A stretch of 64,000 nt of DNA from Tanytarsus gracilentus (Eukaryota; Arthropoda; Insecta; Diptera; Chironomidae), in the NCBI GenBank assembly GCA_038502055.1, contig JAXRKN010000019.1, positions 496,001 through 560,000 of the forward strand, in the 5' to 3' direction. The notes under the pieces were generated by a model that saw only the letters and a list, made by a program, of their open reading frames with translations, made no database searches and was not told the origin of the DNA. The position numbers were made by a program, and so were the translations under genes. Positions within the stretch are counted from its first letter, which is position 1. Every line of letters begins with the position of its first letter. Positions 35,320 through 46,815 of the stretch are shown here, in pieces.

Positions 35320-37214
35320 ATGAATCAAATTTCAATTTCTGAATTTTATAAAGGAAAAAGTGTCTTTGTTACTGGAGGTAAAAAAATTAAATTTCTTTAT
35401 GCTAAGATTTTTAAAACGAATTATTTAAAGCTACGGGCTTCGTTGGAGGAGCTCTGGTCGAAAAACTTCTCTGGTCATGTCCCGAACTCAAAAATATTTT
35501 CATAATTGTTCGATCGAAGAAAGGCAAAGCGATTCAAGAAAGAGTTGCAGATATCACAAACAACCCAGCATTCAATCGAATTCGTGATAATCATCCGGAA
35601 TATTTGAAGAAAATTGTCGCACTTGAGGGTGACATAACGATGGAAAATCTTGGAATGTCGAATGAGGATCTCGAGACATTTTATAACAGTGTAAATGTGA
35701 TTTTTCACTCAGCTGCATCAATCAGAATGGATGAACCAATTAAGGTTGCACTTCATAACAACACACTACCTACAAAACGATTAATTGCGATGTCAAAGAA
35801 GATAAAAAATATTGATGTGAGTTTTATTTATAAAAAATGCATGCAAAATTTATAAATTTACTTTACAGGCTTTTGTTCATGTTTCAACTGCATTTTCAAA
35901 TTGGTATCGGGATGAGTTAAAAGAGATTCCATATTTGCCACCATACGATCCTAATGACGTCATCAAAATGGCTCAATCGATGCCGGAAAATGTTCAAAAG
36001 AAATGCGAACCGATTTTACTTGATAGCTTAGGAGGCGTGAGACCTTTTCCAAATACTTATACATACACAAAATATCATGCTGAAGCTTTTGTTGCGATTG
36101 AAGGTGAAGGAATTCCGAGAGCCATTGTGAGACCTTCAATTGGTAAAAATAAATTTTAATTAATTAAAATATTGACTCAAAATTTAATTAATTTTCAGTA
36201 ATTTCAACTTTCAAAGAGCCAATGCCAGGTTGGCTGGACAACTGGGGTGGATCATCAGAAAGAGTCACTCAAGTTAGCACTGGAATAATTCATCACATTG
36301 GATGCATACCCGAGAAGCCTTTGGACATTGTACCAGCTGATTTAGTAATAAATAATTCATAAAATAATTAACAGTTATTAAATTTTAATTATAAAGGTTG
36401 CAAATTGTACGATTGCAGTTGGCTGGTAAACGGCGATTGATAAGCTAAAAGATGTTCAAGTTTATAATTGTGCGTCTGGAAATATTAATCCGTTGCAGCA
36501 AAATAAAATGTTCAAAATGGTTGAAGAATTTTCAAGAAAATATCCATTTGGTAATATTTTAATTGCAAGGTTAATTTTTAACTAATTATTTCTTACAGAT
36601 CGAGTAATTTGGTATCCATGGGCAAGACTGTCAAAAGATTTACCCTCAAAATATATCTACCCAGTTATATTTCATAAAATTCCCGCATATTTAATTGATT
36701 TTGCTCTAAAGCTTCAAGGAAAAAAAGAAATGTAAGAAAATTTGTTAAATTATTAATTTAAAAAAATAATTATTTATTTTTAAAGGATGATAAAACATCA
36801 TCAGTATGCTGACAAAAATTATGCAATTCTCAAACCATTCGCGAATATTTATTCAAATTTTCACATCGACAATTCTCAAAAATTAGCTCAAAGTTTATCG
36901 AAAAAAGATCAAAAAGAATTTCCATTCGACATACGAACTGTTAATTGGAGGGAAGGCATGGAGTCTTATGTGTTAGGTATTAAAAAATATTTATTAAAAG
37001 AAGATTGCAGTGCGGAGGCGATCAAAAAAGGTCAACAGAAAATGCAAAGGTGAGAAAATATTTTTCAATTGTTTTTTTTTAAAATTATTTTTTTCTTTCA
37101 AAAAGATTAAAATTGATTCATTATGGAACCAAATACGTTTTTCTTGGAGGCTCACTCTTACTTGCTGGTGTATTTTTAAATTCAAAACTAAAATCTAAAA
37201 ATGAAGAAAATTGA
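35320..37214 (+). pseudogene. Fatty acyl-CoA reductase, copy 1, with an in-frame stop
   Basis: Eight exons (35320-35377, 35431-35816, 35869-36142, 36199-36344, 36397-36550, 36599-36731, 36786-37049, 37106-37214) give a 507-codon FAR frame: NAD motif TGATGFVG, catalytic TYTYTKYH (YxxxK), a FAR_C domain and a C-terminal membrane segment. FARs reduce acyl-CoA to fatty alcohol for cuticular lipids and waxes. Codon 36427-36429 is TAA where the paralogue has a Lys (SVKTAMD versus W-stop-TAID), which would remove the last ~160 residues. All splice sites and the rest of the frame are clean, so this is a young null allele, a readthrough case or a sequencing error. Exons 2-3 are almost identical to copy 2 at 59 kb. 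Confidence 0.85.
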
Positions 37215-37756
37215 ACTTTAGTGAACAATAAAATCCGAAAAAATCTCTTGAACTATTTTTTTCTGTTTTGATCGAAAATTGCAGAGGCGGCAGACCTGTA
37301 TATAAATTTTTTGGTATATAAAAATCTGAAATTTATATTTTTATATTCCTTGCTAATTTTATATACTTTTATTCGGAATTAAATTCGATTATGACTTTTC
37401 AACTAAAATTCAAAGCAAGAAGTGAGATCCAGTAGAACTAAGATCCACCTCTATAGATTTAAGAAACATTTTAATTTTAACACTGTAATTTCTAATATAT
37501 TAGAGTTCGTCTGAAAATATGACCAGAGTGCAAAAATAATATTTTTTAATAAACCCTTTTTTTTATTAAATTTTAACATAAAGACACTTTTTTAATGACG
37601 AGAGCGCTGAAGTGACGTTGAGACTTACGCCACTCCATTTAAAACTACACTCACGTTATTTATTGATTTTTAGATTTAACTTGAGAGGGTTAAATTAATT
37701 CTAAGATAAGAATAACGTGAGTACTTGAGTCTTTTTTCTCATAAATAACAATAAAT
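37215..37756. other. Convergent spacer
   Basis: The 3' ends of the acyl-CoA reductase and the cytochrome b5-like gene face each other. I see no gene. A 12-nt inverted repeat lies at 37649-37720. Confidence 0.5.
37649..37720. repeat. Short inverted repeat
   Basis: The word ctcacgttatt near 37650 and its complement aataacgtgag near 37709 face each other across ~47 nt. It could be a small foldback element or the ends of a degraded MITE. It is not followed by a T run typical of a terminator and lies in an intergenic spacer. Confidence 0.45.
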
Positions 37757-38191
37757 TTATCGACAAAGTAAAAATCGTCTCTTTTTCTTTCTTTCACTGT
37801 CTGTTGATGTTATCGATGCAAAAGAATTTACAGATGAAATTTTCACTTGATCTTTGACATTTTTATCCTATTAAAAGATTAAGAGTTAAAAAGTTCTCGA
37901 AATATTTAAAAAATCATTTACCTCATTAACTTCTCCAATTTTAAGCGGTTCCATTTCATCGACTGCATCATTCGAATGCCCCATTTCAATAAAATCCCTC
38001 GTACAGTCTCGGCCGGCATATTCGAGTAGAATTTTTTTCCCTCCTGGATGTTTGCTGAGATAATTTGAGACATCATAAATTGAGTTTTTAAAAATTATCC
38101 AAATCGGCTGTTCATTTTTGCCATTACACTGAGACACTTCGTTGCGAGTGAAAGTTTTTATTGTTAATTTTTCATCATTTGAAAAAGTCAT
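37757..38191 (-). CDS. Cytochrome b5-like haem protein
   Basis: Two exons (37922-38191, 37757-37867) separated by a 54-nt intron give 126 aa. Reading through the intron would instead give 101 aa ending NISRTF. The haem-binding core is complete: HPGG with its His ligand and the second His in MGHSNDA. Cytochrome b5 passes electrons to desaturases, elongation enzymes and P450s. No hydrophobic tail follows; the spliced C-terminus is Ser/Lys/Arg-rich (RKKKRRFLLCR), so the protein is probably soluble rather than ER-anchored. The ATG at 38191 is the only one before the domain. Confidence 0.85.
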
Positions 38192-38547
38192 TTTGAGATT
38201 TTAAAACTTCTCTTGATTGGAGCCAAATAGAAACTGACAAGATTGCAGGTCGGAGAAAATTTTATATTAAAACTTTATCAATTGTTAAGGATTGATTAAA
38301 AATACGTGAGCTATTTCAGCATTCATTAGGTTGATAAATGTTACTCATAAAAACAATCGAAGCGTGTGTTCGAAAAAGCTTTTAAGGTTTTCAAAAAAAA
38401 TTGCTGTATCATTTATATAAATACACATTTAATGGTGAATTTTTTGTAAACTCACAAAAATGTTTTATTTTGTGAGTTGAATTTCTTTTCTAAATGTTCA
38501 AATAATTTTTTAATCTAATTTAATTTATATTTTTTTCAAAATTAAAT

Positions 38548-39754
38548 TTATTTTCCAATCAATGATTTCATATCTGCTATTGAACCTTTGGCATATTTTC
38601 TTGCATGATATGGTGCGTTTCTAAAAATATTTTAATTGATTGATTACAATTTACTAAAAATATCTTAATTCCAGGGGTGAGGAACTCACAACATTCAAGT
38701 TGAATATTACAGCGGAAATTTTTGAAAATCAAATCCAAAAAACGTTAAAAGTGTGAATTTCCCACCCAAAGCTCTATTAAATAATAACTTACTGAGCCAA
38801 CCAGTGCCCCAATCTAATATCGCTAATAACTTTCTCTCTCTTTCCATAAATTACAGCCTTAATTGATTCATGAGCGACCATCTCAGGAGTAAACATGTCA
38901 TAACTCATTTTGACATCTTCAATTAAATCCGATAACTCTTTACGAGTTCTAATAAAATCAGGAAATATTGTTGTGAGTTTAATTTGATTTTCAAGTTCAA
39001 GAACGCAAAGTTCATCAAAAAGTGCATTCATGAATCCATTGACACCAAATTTAGTGGCTGAATAAGTTACAGAAAATGGCAAAGTGTTTTTGGCCGTCAT
39101 CGAGCAAATTGAAAGAATTTTTCCACGTTTTTTCTCAATCATTGATGGAAGAAAAGTTCGAACGAGCTAAAAGTATAAAATTACTAAAAATATATATATT
39201 AAAAAAAAATTTACCAAAAGCTGCGAAGTCAAGTTGACATCGATTGTCTTCTGAATGTCTTTTACTTCACTCGAAATAAAATTCGCTGTATATAAAAGTC
39301 CGGCATTATTGACAAGAATGTCAACCGTTCGCATTTCCCTTTCGACATTAATTTTTAATTTTTCTATCGCCGAATAGTCAGAGACGTCACATTGATAAGC
39401 TCGACATTTAACTTTAAAAGTTGATTCAATTTCTATTGCGGTGTTTTTGGCATTTTCAATATCAATATCGACAATTGCCAAGTCACATTTCTCTTCAGCA
39501 AGTCGCATGCATAAAAATTTACCGAGTCCGTTTGCGCCACCAGTCACGAGAGCCAGCTGATTTTCCAGTGATTCTTTTTTCGCAAAAGATGAAGTTGAAA
39601 ATTGGAAAAGTCCAATAAAAAAATCCCAAATGGTTAAAGCTAAAATATTTATCAATGGCCCAATCATTCGAAGTGATGTGCTGAATGAACCACTACCAGA
39701 TTTCTGAGAGGCAGCACGATACTCTCTTGTTGTACTTTCGCTTATTTTGAACAT
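38548..39754 (-). CDS. SDR16C-like short-chain dehydrogenase, copy 2
   Basis: Three exons (39215-39754, 38793-39166, 38548-38620) give 328 aa. Residues ~28-55 form a hydrophobic N-terminal anchor (LINILALTIWDFFIGLF). NAD motif TGGANGLG, NNAG, Ser in CSMTAK and YSATK mark a classical SDR of the retinol/sterol dehydrogenase (SDR16C, RDH10-like) group, oxidising lipid alcohols at ER or lipid droplets. The C-terminus (GHWLAQNAPYHARKYAKGS) is complete. It is nearly identical through exons 1-2 and the first intron to copy 1 at 13.9-14.7 kb on the other strand, and is the intact member of the pair. Confidence 0.92.
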
Positions 39755-40104
39755 CTTTGTGCTGTTGATTCAAGTTAAAGACTAACCAAAGTCTATGTTT
39801 CGAAAACCTTTAAATATTTTGAGATAAGATTTTATCAGTTCAGACTGCAATGATTTTTTTATACATTTGGACATGTTATTTTTTATATTTAAGAGCTGTC
39901 CTGTAAAATTTTGTTTAAACCTTTGTTACAAAATTACAAAGCAATTTAAAGTGTAAAAACGCTGATGAAGATAAAATTTTATCAGTTCAATTGCAAAGAT
40001 TAAACTTTCATTGCATTGTTAAGTTTTTTTCTAATGTCGTTTATTGACGGAACAATTATGCTTTTTAGATCAAGAAGTTTTGAATATTTTTTTATTTTAT
40101 TTCT
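39755..40104 (-). promoter_or_regulatory. Promoter region of SDR copy 2 with GATA-like sites
   Basis: Upstream of the ATG at 39754, gagataagattttatcag (about 39821-39838) and gaagataaaattttatcag (about 39967) contain paired GATA-type words. About 100 nt next to the gene match the 5' flank of copy 1. The far end overlaps the 3' UTR of Lst8. Confidence 0.4.
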
Positions 40105-41192
40105 TTAATTTCCACTTGACGTACCAGTCTTTACAATTTCATCTCTAAAAGCAATCGCTGTGAGTGCTTTCGAGTGTCCTAAGTATTCTCTTTCGATTGT
40201 TTTTGTTTCAATTTTCCACAAACGAGCACTTCCGTCACTGCTGGCTATGAAAATGTATTTACTATCGTTAGTAAATGCGACATCCCACATCCAAAACTTG
40301 TCAATTTTTAACTCTTTATAGAGTTTAAAGTCATCTTCACATTTGTAAATTCTTGCTGTTCCATCGCCACCGGTTGTTACTAATAAAGATGAATCAGGTG
40401 AAAATTTACATTTTAGTCCATATCTTTGCTGTGACACAAACTTTAATTTTGCACTTGTTTTAGTTAAAGATTTTCCTTCATCCTTTAAATCCCAAACATA
40501 GGTTGATCCTTTGTTATTAATTGCTGCCATATACTTTCCATTTGAACTGATTTCGACACAGTTCAAAGATGCATTAATTTCAGGTAGAAGTTGCTCATTA
40601 TTGTCTGTCTTAATATCCCAAAGGTAAATGCTTCCGCCACTGGTGCTAATTGCAACTTCAACTTGATTCGGATGAAGACAAACGGAAGTGACAGGAGTTA
40701 GACAATCAAACATTCGCTTGCAAATTGGCTGTGGACAATTTAAATCCCAAATTCGAACTCGACAATCTTCAGAGCCAGTGAACATAAATCTGTAATACAT
40801 AAAAATAATATTAGTAAACAAAATAATCAATATCAATGGAAAAATTTGACGTATCTTAGATTATAGATGCTACTTACCGACCATCATCTTGAAAGCCGAC
40901 GGCTGTCACATTCTTACTCACACCTTCAAAGTTAATGAGTGGATTTGTGCTCGAGTTGAGATCATAGAGTCGAATACTCTGAAATCCACCAGCAGCGAGG
41001 TAATTTTTGATCGCGAGTGCATTTACCTTAAGTTTTATTCTTATTAAAAGCTTTATTTGTTAGAATTTAACAAACCTGTGAGTCTGTATGTTGAAGTGTT
41101 TTAATTGATGTTCCCGTATATGGAGACCATATTTTGATGGTATGGTCGTAGCCTCCAGTCGCTAAAATTGGTTCGTTTTCCGATTGAACCAT
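40105..41192 (-). CDS. Lst8: Lst8/mLST8, WD40 subunit of TOR complexes
   Basis: Three exons (41076-41192, 40878-41026, 40105-40789) give 316 aa, the size of Lst8. The protein is almost wholly WD40 repeats with the Lst8-specific start ILATGGYDHTIKIW, then FTGSEDCRVRIWDL, CVEISSNGKYMAA, SSLLVTTGGDGTARIY, KFWMWDVAFTNDS and LGHSKALTAIAF. Lst8 binds the kinase domain of TOR in TORC1 and TORC2, controlling growth and nutrient response. A single-copy housekeeping gene, it starts only ~140 nt from the 3' end of an Mcad gene on the same strand. Confidence 0.95.
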
Positions 41193-41329
41193 TTTAATAA
41201 TGAATTTTAATTTCTTATTTTGTTTATCAAAACAAGACTAAAAAATTTTTTCGACTGAACGAAAAATTTCAAGGACGTTTTACTGAATGCATTCAAAATG
41301 TAAACAAATAATTTTTAAAATAATTTTAT

Positions 41330-42845
41330 TTAATTAATTTGTTTTGCTCTTTCTGCGGCACTTCTGAAAATAATCATTCTCTGTATTTGTGAAGTTCCTT
41401 CGTAGATTTGATAAATTTTTGCATCACGCATTAATTTCTCGACTGGATAATCACTGTTATAGCCATTACCACCAAATATTTGAACAGCATCTGATGCAAT
41501 TTTGTTTGCCATGTCGGATGCGTAACATTTTGAAATTGAAGCAAAATAAGGATTCTTTGAACCTTGATCAACTTCCCATGCCGCTTTTAAGTAACTCAAT
41601 CTGGAGAGTTCAACACCAATCGCCATGTCAGCGAGCATGAATTGAATCGCTTGATGCATGGCAATTGGAACTCCAAACGTTTTTCTTTCCATTGAATATT
41701 TCAAAGCTTCATCGTAACATCTTTGTGACAATCCAGTCGCACCAGATCCTACATAAGGTCGAGTTTTATCAAAAGTTTCCATTGCAATTTTAAATCCAGC
41801 TCCTTCACCGACCAAAACATTTTCTTTTGGCACTCGAACGTCTTCGAACGTGATTCCACGAGTGTCACTTGCTCTTTGTCCCATGTTGATTTCTTTACGT
41901 CCTGGAGTCACACCCGGAGTGTCACGTTCGACGATGAAACCTGTAAAAGCTTTTGATGCCGGAGCTTTTGGATCTTCGGATGTTCTTGCGAGAACGAAAT
42001 ACCTGAAAGATATTGTAATACTTTGATTTTTACTTTTATCATGAATTAAAAATTTACCAGTCAGCAATTCCTCCATTTGTGATCCACATCTTTTGACCAT
42101 TCAAAATCCACTCATCACCTTTTTTAACTGCTCGTGTTTTAATTCCATTCACATCACTTCCAGCTTGCGGTTCAGTAGCGCAATAAGCAGCAAACAATGG
42201 CTGTTCTGTCAGTCTTCCCAAATATTTTTTTTGTTGCTCTTTAGTACCCGCAATGACAACTGGAGTTTGACCTAACATTGTCCCCGCAATAGCGAGCGCA
42301 ATACCAGTGCAACCCCACGAAAGTTCTTCATTAAGTACGCATTGTGTTAGACTACCTAATTCAGTTCCACCACAATCTGCCGGAATTGATCCAATGTTGA
42401 ATCCAAGCTCCCAAGCTTTCTTCACAATCTCATGAGGAAATTCTCCAGTTGTGTCGTGATGCGCTGCAGCTGGTGAGATGATCTCTCGCGCAAATTTCCT
42501 CCCGGTCGCTTGAATTTCTTTCTGTTCATCTGAAAGTGCAAACCAAGGTCCATTCGAATTCAACCGTGAAGTCGTCGATAGCGAACGAATTAAATATTTT
42601 GGAATCTAAAAATTGATAAAAAAATTGCATTGATACGAAATTGAGTTAATCCGGAAAAAAATCAAGCTAAAGATAATTTTTTATCGGAGTATCTGAAATA
42701 TAATGTAATCAGTGGACTTTGAGTTTTAAACTGTTAATTGAATAATTTACGATTTTCAAATTTCTTGATTTCACTTATAATGAACTATTTATAAGATTAC
42801 ATGGAATAATTTTTGACAGTAAAATTTTACCTTTGAAAGAGTCAT
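41330..42845 (-). CDS. Medium-chain acyl-CoA dehydrogenase, copy A (intron-poor)
   Basis: Three exons (42831-42845, 42058-42605, 41330-42002) give 411 aa. The first exon encodes only MTLSK; the joined N-terminus ([15 protein letters not shown]) is a mitochondrial targeting sequence. FAD/substrate signatures [12 protein letters not shown] and WITNGG, and the catalytic base Glu in [11 protein letters not shown], are intact. It catalyses the first step of mitochondrial beta-oxidation of medium-chain acyl-CoA, passing electrons to ETF. Compared with tandem copy B its second exon lacks two introns. The last exon is almost identical to that of B while the N-terminal halves differ, as if homogenised by gene conversion. 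Confidence 0.94.
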
Positions 42846-43104
42846 TACGAAGTTCAAATATTTACGTCTACTCAACACAAAACTTAAAAACAGAATGGGA
42901 GAAACACTTTTGAGCATAAAAATATATTTTTAGAGAGTCTAAAAATGAGAATTTGTAAATTGAAACGAAAAACTTTTAAATTCATGAATGAAAAATTTAT
43001 TTTTATTAAAACTTTTAATTATTTTCTATAAAATGGTGTTTTAATAAAAAGTGATGCCATCAAACCCAATCATTAAAATTTATCAATACACTTTTCAAAT
43101 TAAT

Positions 43105-44911
43105 TTATTGCATTTCTTTTGCACGCTCAAAAGCGCTTCTTGCTATGATCAGTCTTTGAATTTGTGAAGTTCCTTCGTAGATTTGATAAATTTTAGCGTC
43201 ACGCATCAATTTCTCGACTGGATAATCGCAATTGAAGCCATTACCGCCGAATATTTGGACAGCATCTGATGCAATTTTGTTTGCCATGTCGGAAGCGAAA
43301 CATTTGGAGATTGAAGCTTCGTATGAATTTCTACGACCTTGATCAACTTCCCATGCTGCACGCCAATAACTGAGACGTGAGAGTTCAACACCAATCGCCA
43401 TGTCAGCGAGCATGAATTGAATCGCTTGATGCATGGCAATTGGAACTCCAAACGTTTTTCTTTCCATTGAATATTTCAAAGCTTCATCGTAACATCTTTG
43501 CGACAATCCAGTTGCTCCGGCCGCAACAGGTGGTCGAGTTTTGTCGAAAGTTCCCATTGCAATTTTAAATCCAGCTCCTTCACCGACCAAAACATTTTCT
43601 TTCGGCACTCGAACGTCTTCGAACGTGATTCCACGAGTGTCACTTGCTCTCTGTCCCATGTTGATTTCTTTACGTCCTGGAGTCACACCCGGAGTGTCAC
43701 GTTCGACGATGAAGCCTGTAAAAGCTTTCGATGCCGGAGCTTTTGGATCTTCGGATGTTCTTGCGAGAACGAAATACCTGAAAGATATTGTATAATAATA
43801 TACTATGAATTTTATTTTTTTCAAAAAAATTACCAGTTAGCAACTCCTCCATTTGTGATCCACATCTTTTGACCATTCAAAATCCACTCATCACCCTTTT
43901 TAACAGCTCGTGTTTTAATTCCATTCACATCACTTCCAGCTTGCGGTTCTGTGACACAATAAGCAGCCAAAAGCGGCTCTTCCATGAATCGTCCAAGGTA
44001 TTTCTTTTGTTGCGCCTCATTTCCAGCAATAATAACTGGTGTTTGACCAAGGCCGGTAGCTTCGAGTGCAGTTTGAATTCCGGTACAACCCCATGCGAGT
44101 TCTTTTGTCAAAAATAAATAAAAATAGATTTAAAGTAAAAAATAAACTGATAAAAATTTACCTTCAGCGATAACACAACTCGTGAGTACATCTAAGTCAG
44201 GCCCTCCACAATGCTCCTAAAAATATTTTTCATGATAAAAATTTAATTTTATAAAAAAAAGATAAAACAACCAACCGGAATGTGATTGTTAATTAATCCA
44301 AGCTCCCACGCCTTCTTAACTAAATCCCATGGATATTCGCCAGTTCTGTCATGATGAGCTGCAACTGGAGCAATTTCCTCCCTCGCAAATTTTCTCGCTG
44401 TCGATTGAATTTCACGTTGTTCGTCAGAAAGAGCAAACCATGGTCCACGAGACTCCTCAGAGCAAAGTCGTGATGACACTGAAAATGCTCGATAACTTGG
44501 ACGAATAATCGATGAAAGCTGAAAACAGATAAAAGTGAGAAATAAAATTAATTTCATAACAACAACATCATCTGAATCACCCTTGCACTCTCTCTTACAT
44601 CCACACGCCGCTTTTTTCATCGCTGTGTGTAAACATTATTATAACAATATTGGACTTTGGAATCTGAACTCTCAAATTAAATTTGGCGTGCTGTCTTCGA
44701 CAAAAAACATCTCTCATGTGAGTGAAAAGCGTTTATTATTTATTAAAAATACTAAATAGGTAATAAAGAGAAAAATCTGAAATTTTCTTTAATCTATTCA
44801 AACTCTTTCAGTGACACCAAAAAAAAATTAAATCACCTCAAAAAAAATTATTTTATCACAAAAATTAATTAAATTTCGAATATTTTTCACGCTTACCTTT
44901 GAGAACGACAT
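43105..44911 (-). CDS. Medium-chain acyl-CoA dehydrogenase, copy B
   Basis: Five exons (44897-44911, 44276-44518, 44162-44216, 43834-44101, 43105-43777) give 417 aa. The first exon (MSFSK) and the last two intron positions match copy A; introns after NNHIP and within the Glu of IAE are extra. Transit peptide [34 protein letters not shown] and catalytic [11 protein letters not shown] are all present. It is the same mitochondrial beta-oxidation enzyme. The acyl-binding N-terminal domain differs from copy A at many positions, so chain-length preference may differ; that is an inference. The two genes are tandem and separated by ~260 nt. Confidence 0.94.
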
Positions 44912-45179
44912 CTTGATTGACTTTTCCGATTGAAATCTTGTTTGTAAATGAAGTAAAATACAGTTAAAATATTAATTTATTTGAGAGCGATTTAAGTGGA
45001 AAAATGGCAACGTTGAGGTCGTTAAGCGAGAACCGTATAAATGTTTTTAAATTACAGAATTTTAAGTTATATTTTGTTGCAGGTAGAAAATTGAGTGTTT
45101 TAGCTACAAAAAATGAACGTTTAATGTTTATAAGTTCATAATTTTTATTTCTTTTAAACTCAAAAAATTACAATTAATT

Positions 45180-46520
45180 TTATTTTTGAATCGGAACGGC
45201 TTCCTTGATTTTATGAAGCAAATTTTCAAGTTCATCGGGTCCCAAATTTTGGTGATGTGTCACTGCATGTTTTTTGTAATATTCTCGTCTTGAAAAACTT
45301 CCTTGACATCCGAAGACCTCGCAAAAGAATCGAAGTTTTTGATGAATCGAGAAAATGTGACGATTAAGGTCATTCTTAATAACGATGAAAAAAATATTAA
45401 AATTATTATTTTTAATATTTAAAATTTTTAATCTTAATAAAACATAACTCACCTGAGAGTAATAACATTTTTCGCAAAACGAACACAGAAAGTCCTTTTG
45501 ATTGGTGTGAGCTTTGAGATGAGCTCGAAGTCTTTTTCTCATAAAGAATTTCTTATCGCATCCCTCGTATGTGCAGATAAATTTGGGGTCAGCGTGGTAG
45601 TAGAGATGAGTGCGCAAGTTATTGATGCATGAGAAGAGTTTTCCACAATATTCACCTGCAAAATTTGAAATTAGATCGCGATGGATTTTAATGGGAGTGG
45701 ACTTACATGGCAATTGCTTTTGATTGTGAGATTCGACGTGCTTTTTGAGATTTTCAGTTGAATAAAATGCTAAAAAAAATTAATTTAAATTAGGTATATG
45801 TTCGTTTCCAAATGCTTACCCTTCTCGCAAATGCCGCAAATATGACTTCTGACTTTCTCCGTGTGCTTCGCTCTCAAATGTGCATTTAGATGAAATTTCT
45901 TATCAAACTTCATGCCACACTGCTCGCAATAATAATCTTGATGTTCCTTTGAATATTTCCTCCTGCCAAAATGACCCCTCAAGTGTGGCTCTAAAATTTT
46001 CTTTGCCGTCGCCGAAAACTCACACAAATCGCAGTAGTAAGTGCTTTTTGATTTTACTCTTTTCTTCTCGCGAGATTCTTGCTTGAAACTGTTAAATTCT
46101 TCTGGTTCATGATCGATGTAAACTTCCTCATTCATTTCCTCAATTTCAACTTTGATGTTGGTTTGAACCTCTTCTGGATCAAGAATCTTCTTCCTAACGA
46201 AATCATATAGTTTCGATTGCTTTTCGATTAGGATCATGCGGAGTTGATGAAACTTAAGAAGCTCTTTGTAGCAGGACTGACAAATGTGATGTGAAAGCTC
46301 TTGAGAGTCGACAAGCTGAAAATGCAAAAAAAAAATTAAATTTAACGGATTTATAAAATTTAATTCAACCTACCGAAATTTGAGTCAGCTCATAAAAGTA
46401 AGTTTGAATAGGTTCGTCAATTCCTTTGAGATTTTTGTCATCATCCAAGCGCTTCATGCAGCATCGACATTTCTGCTTATGATTGAGCAAGTCTTCGTCG
46501 AATTCTATGTGGAGATCCAT
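45180..46520 (-). CDS. ZAD-C2H2 zinc finger transcription factor
   Basis: Five exons (46374-46520, 45820-46315, 45707-45769, 45453-45655, 45180-45374) give 367 aa. The N-terminal ZAD has its two Cys pairs (CRCC and CQSC) about 60 residues apart, a dimerisation domain expanded in insects. An acidic linker follows, then seven C2H2 fingers (YCDLC, YCEQC, HICGIC, CEYC, CTYEGC, CSFC, CEVFGC). Several fingers are split by introns, and two have the longer CxxxxC spacing. It is presumably a nuclear DNA-binding protein; target and orthologue are unknown because the family diverges quickly. Confidence 0.92.
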
Positions 46521-46815
46521 TTAAATTTATTAAAATTGTAAATTATTTTAGCTAAAATAATTTTCAAAACAAGTCGATATGGTTAATTTACTCAGAGACA
46601 GATTTATTTTTAAAAAAATACGTTACAAAAATATGTGTTTAAAAAACCTTAAAGAATACCAAACAAGTGGCGTTCTCAGTTGTACTGTTCCCTTGCAAAA
46701 GACATTCTTAACGCTGTTCACCCACTTATTTTATCTTTTAACTAAATTAAAATAAAAAACATTTTTAAAAATTTCTCATAATTTTTTAAATGCATCTAAA
46801 ACTATTTAAGTTTGT

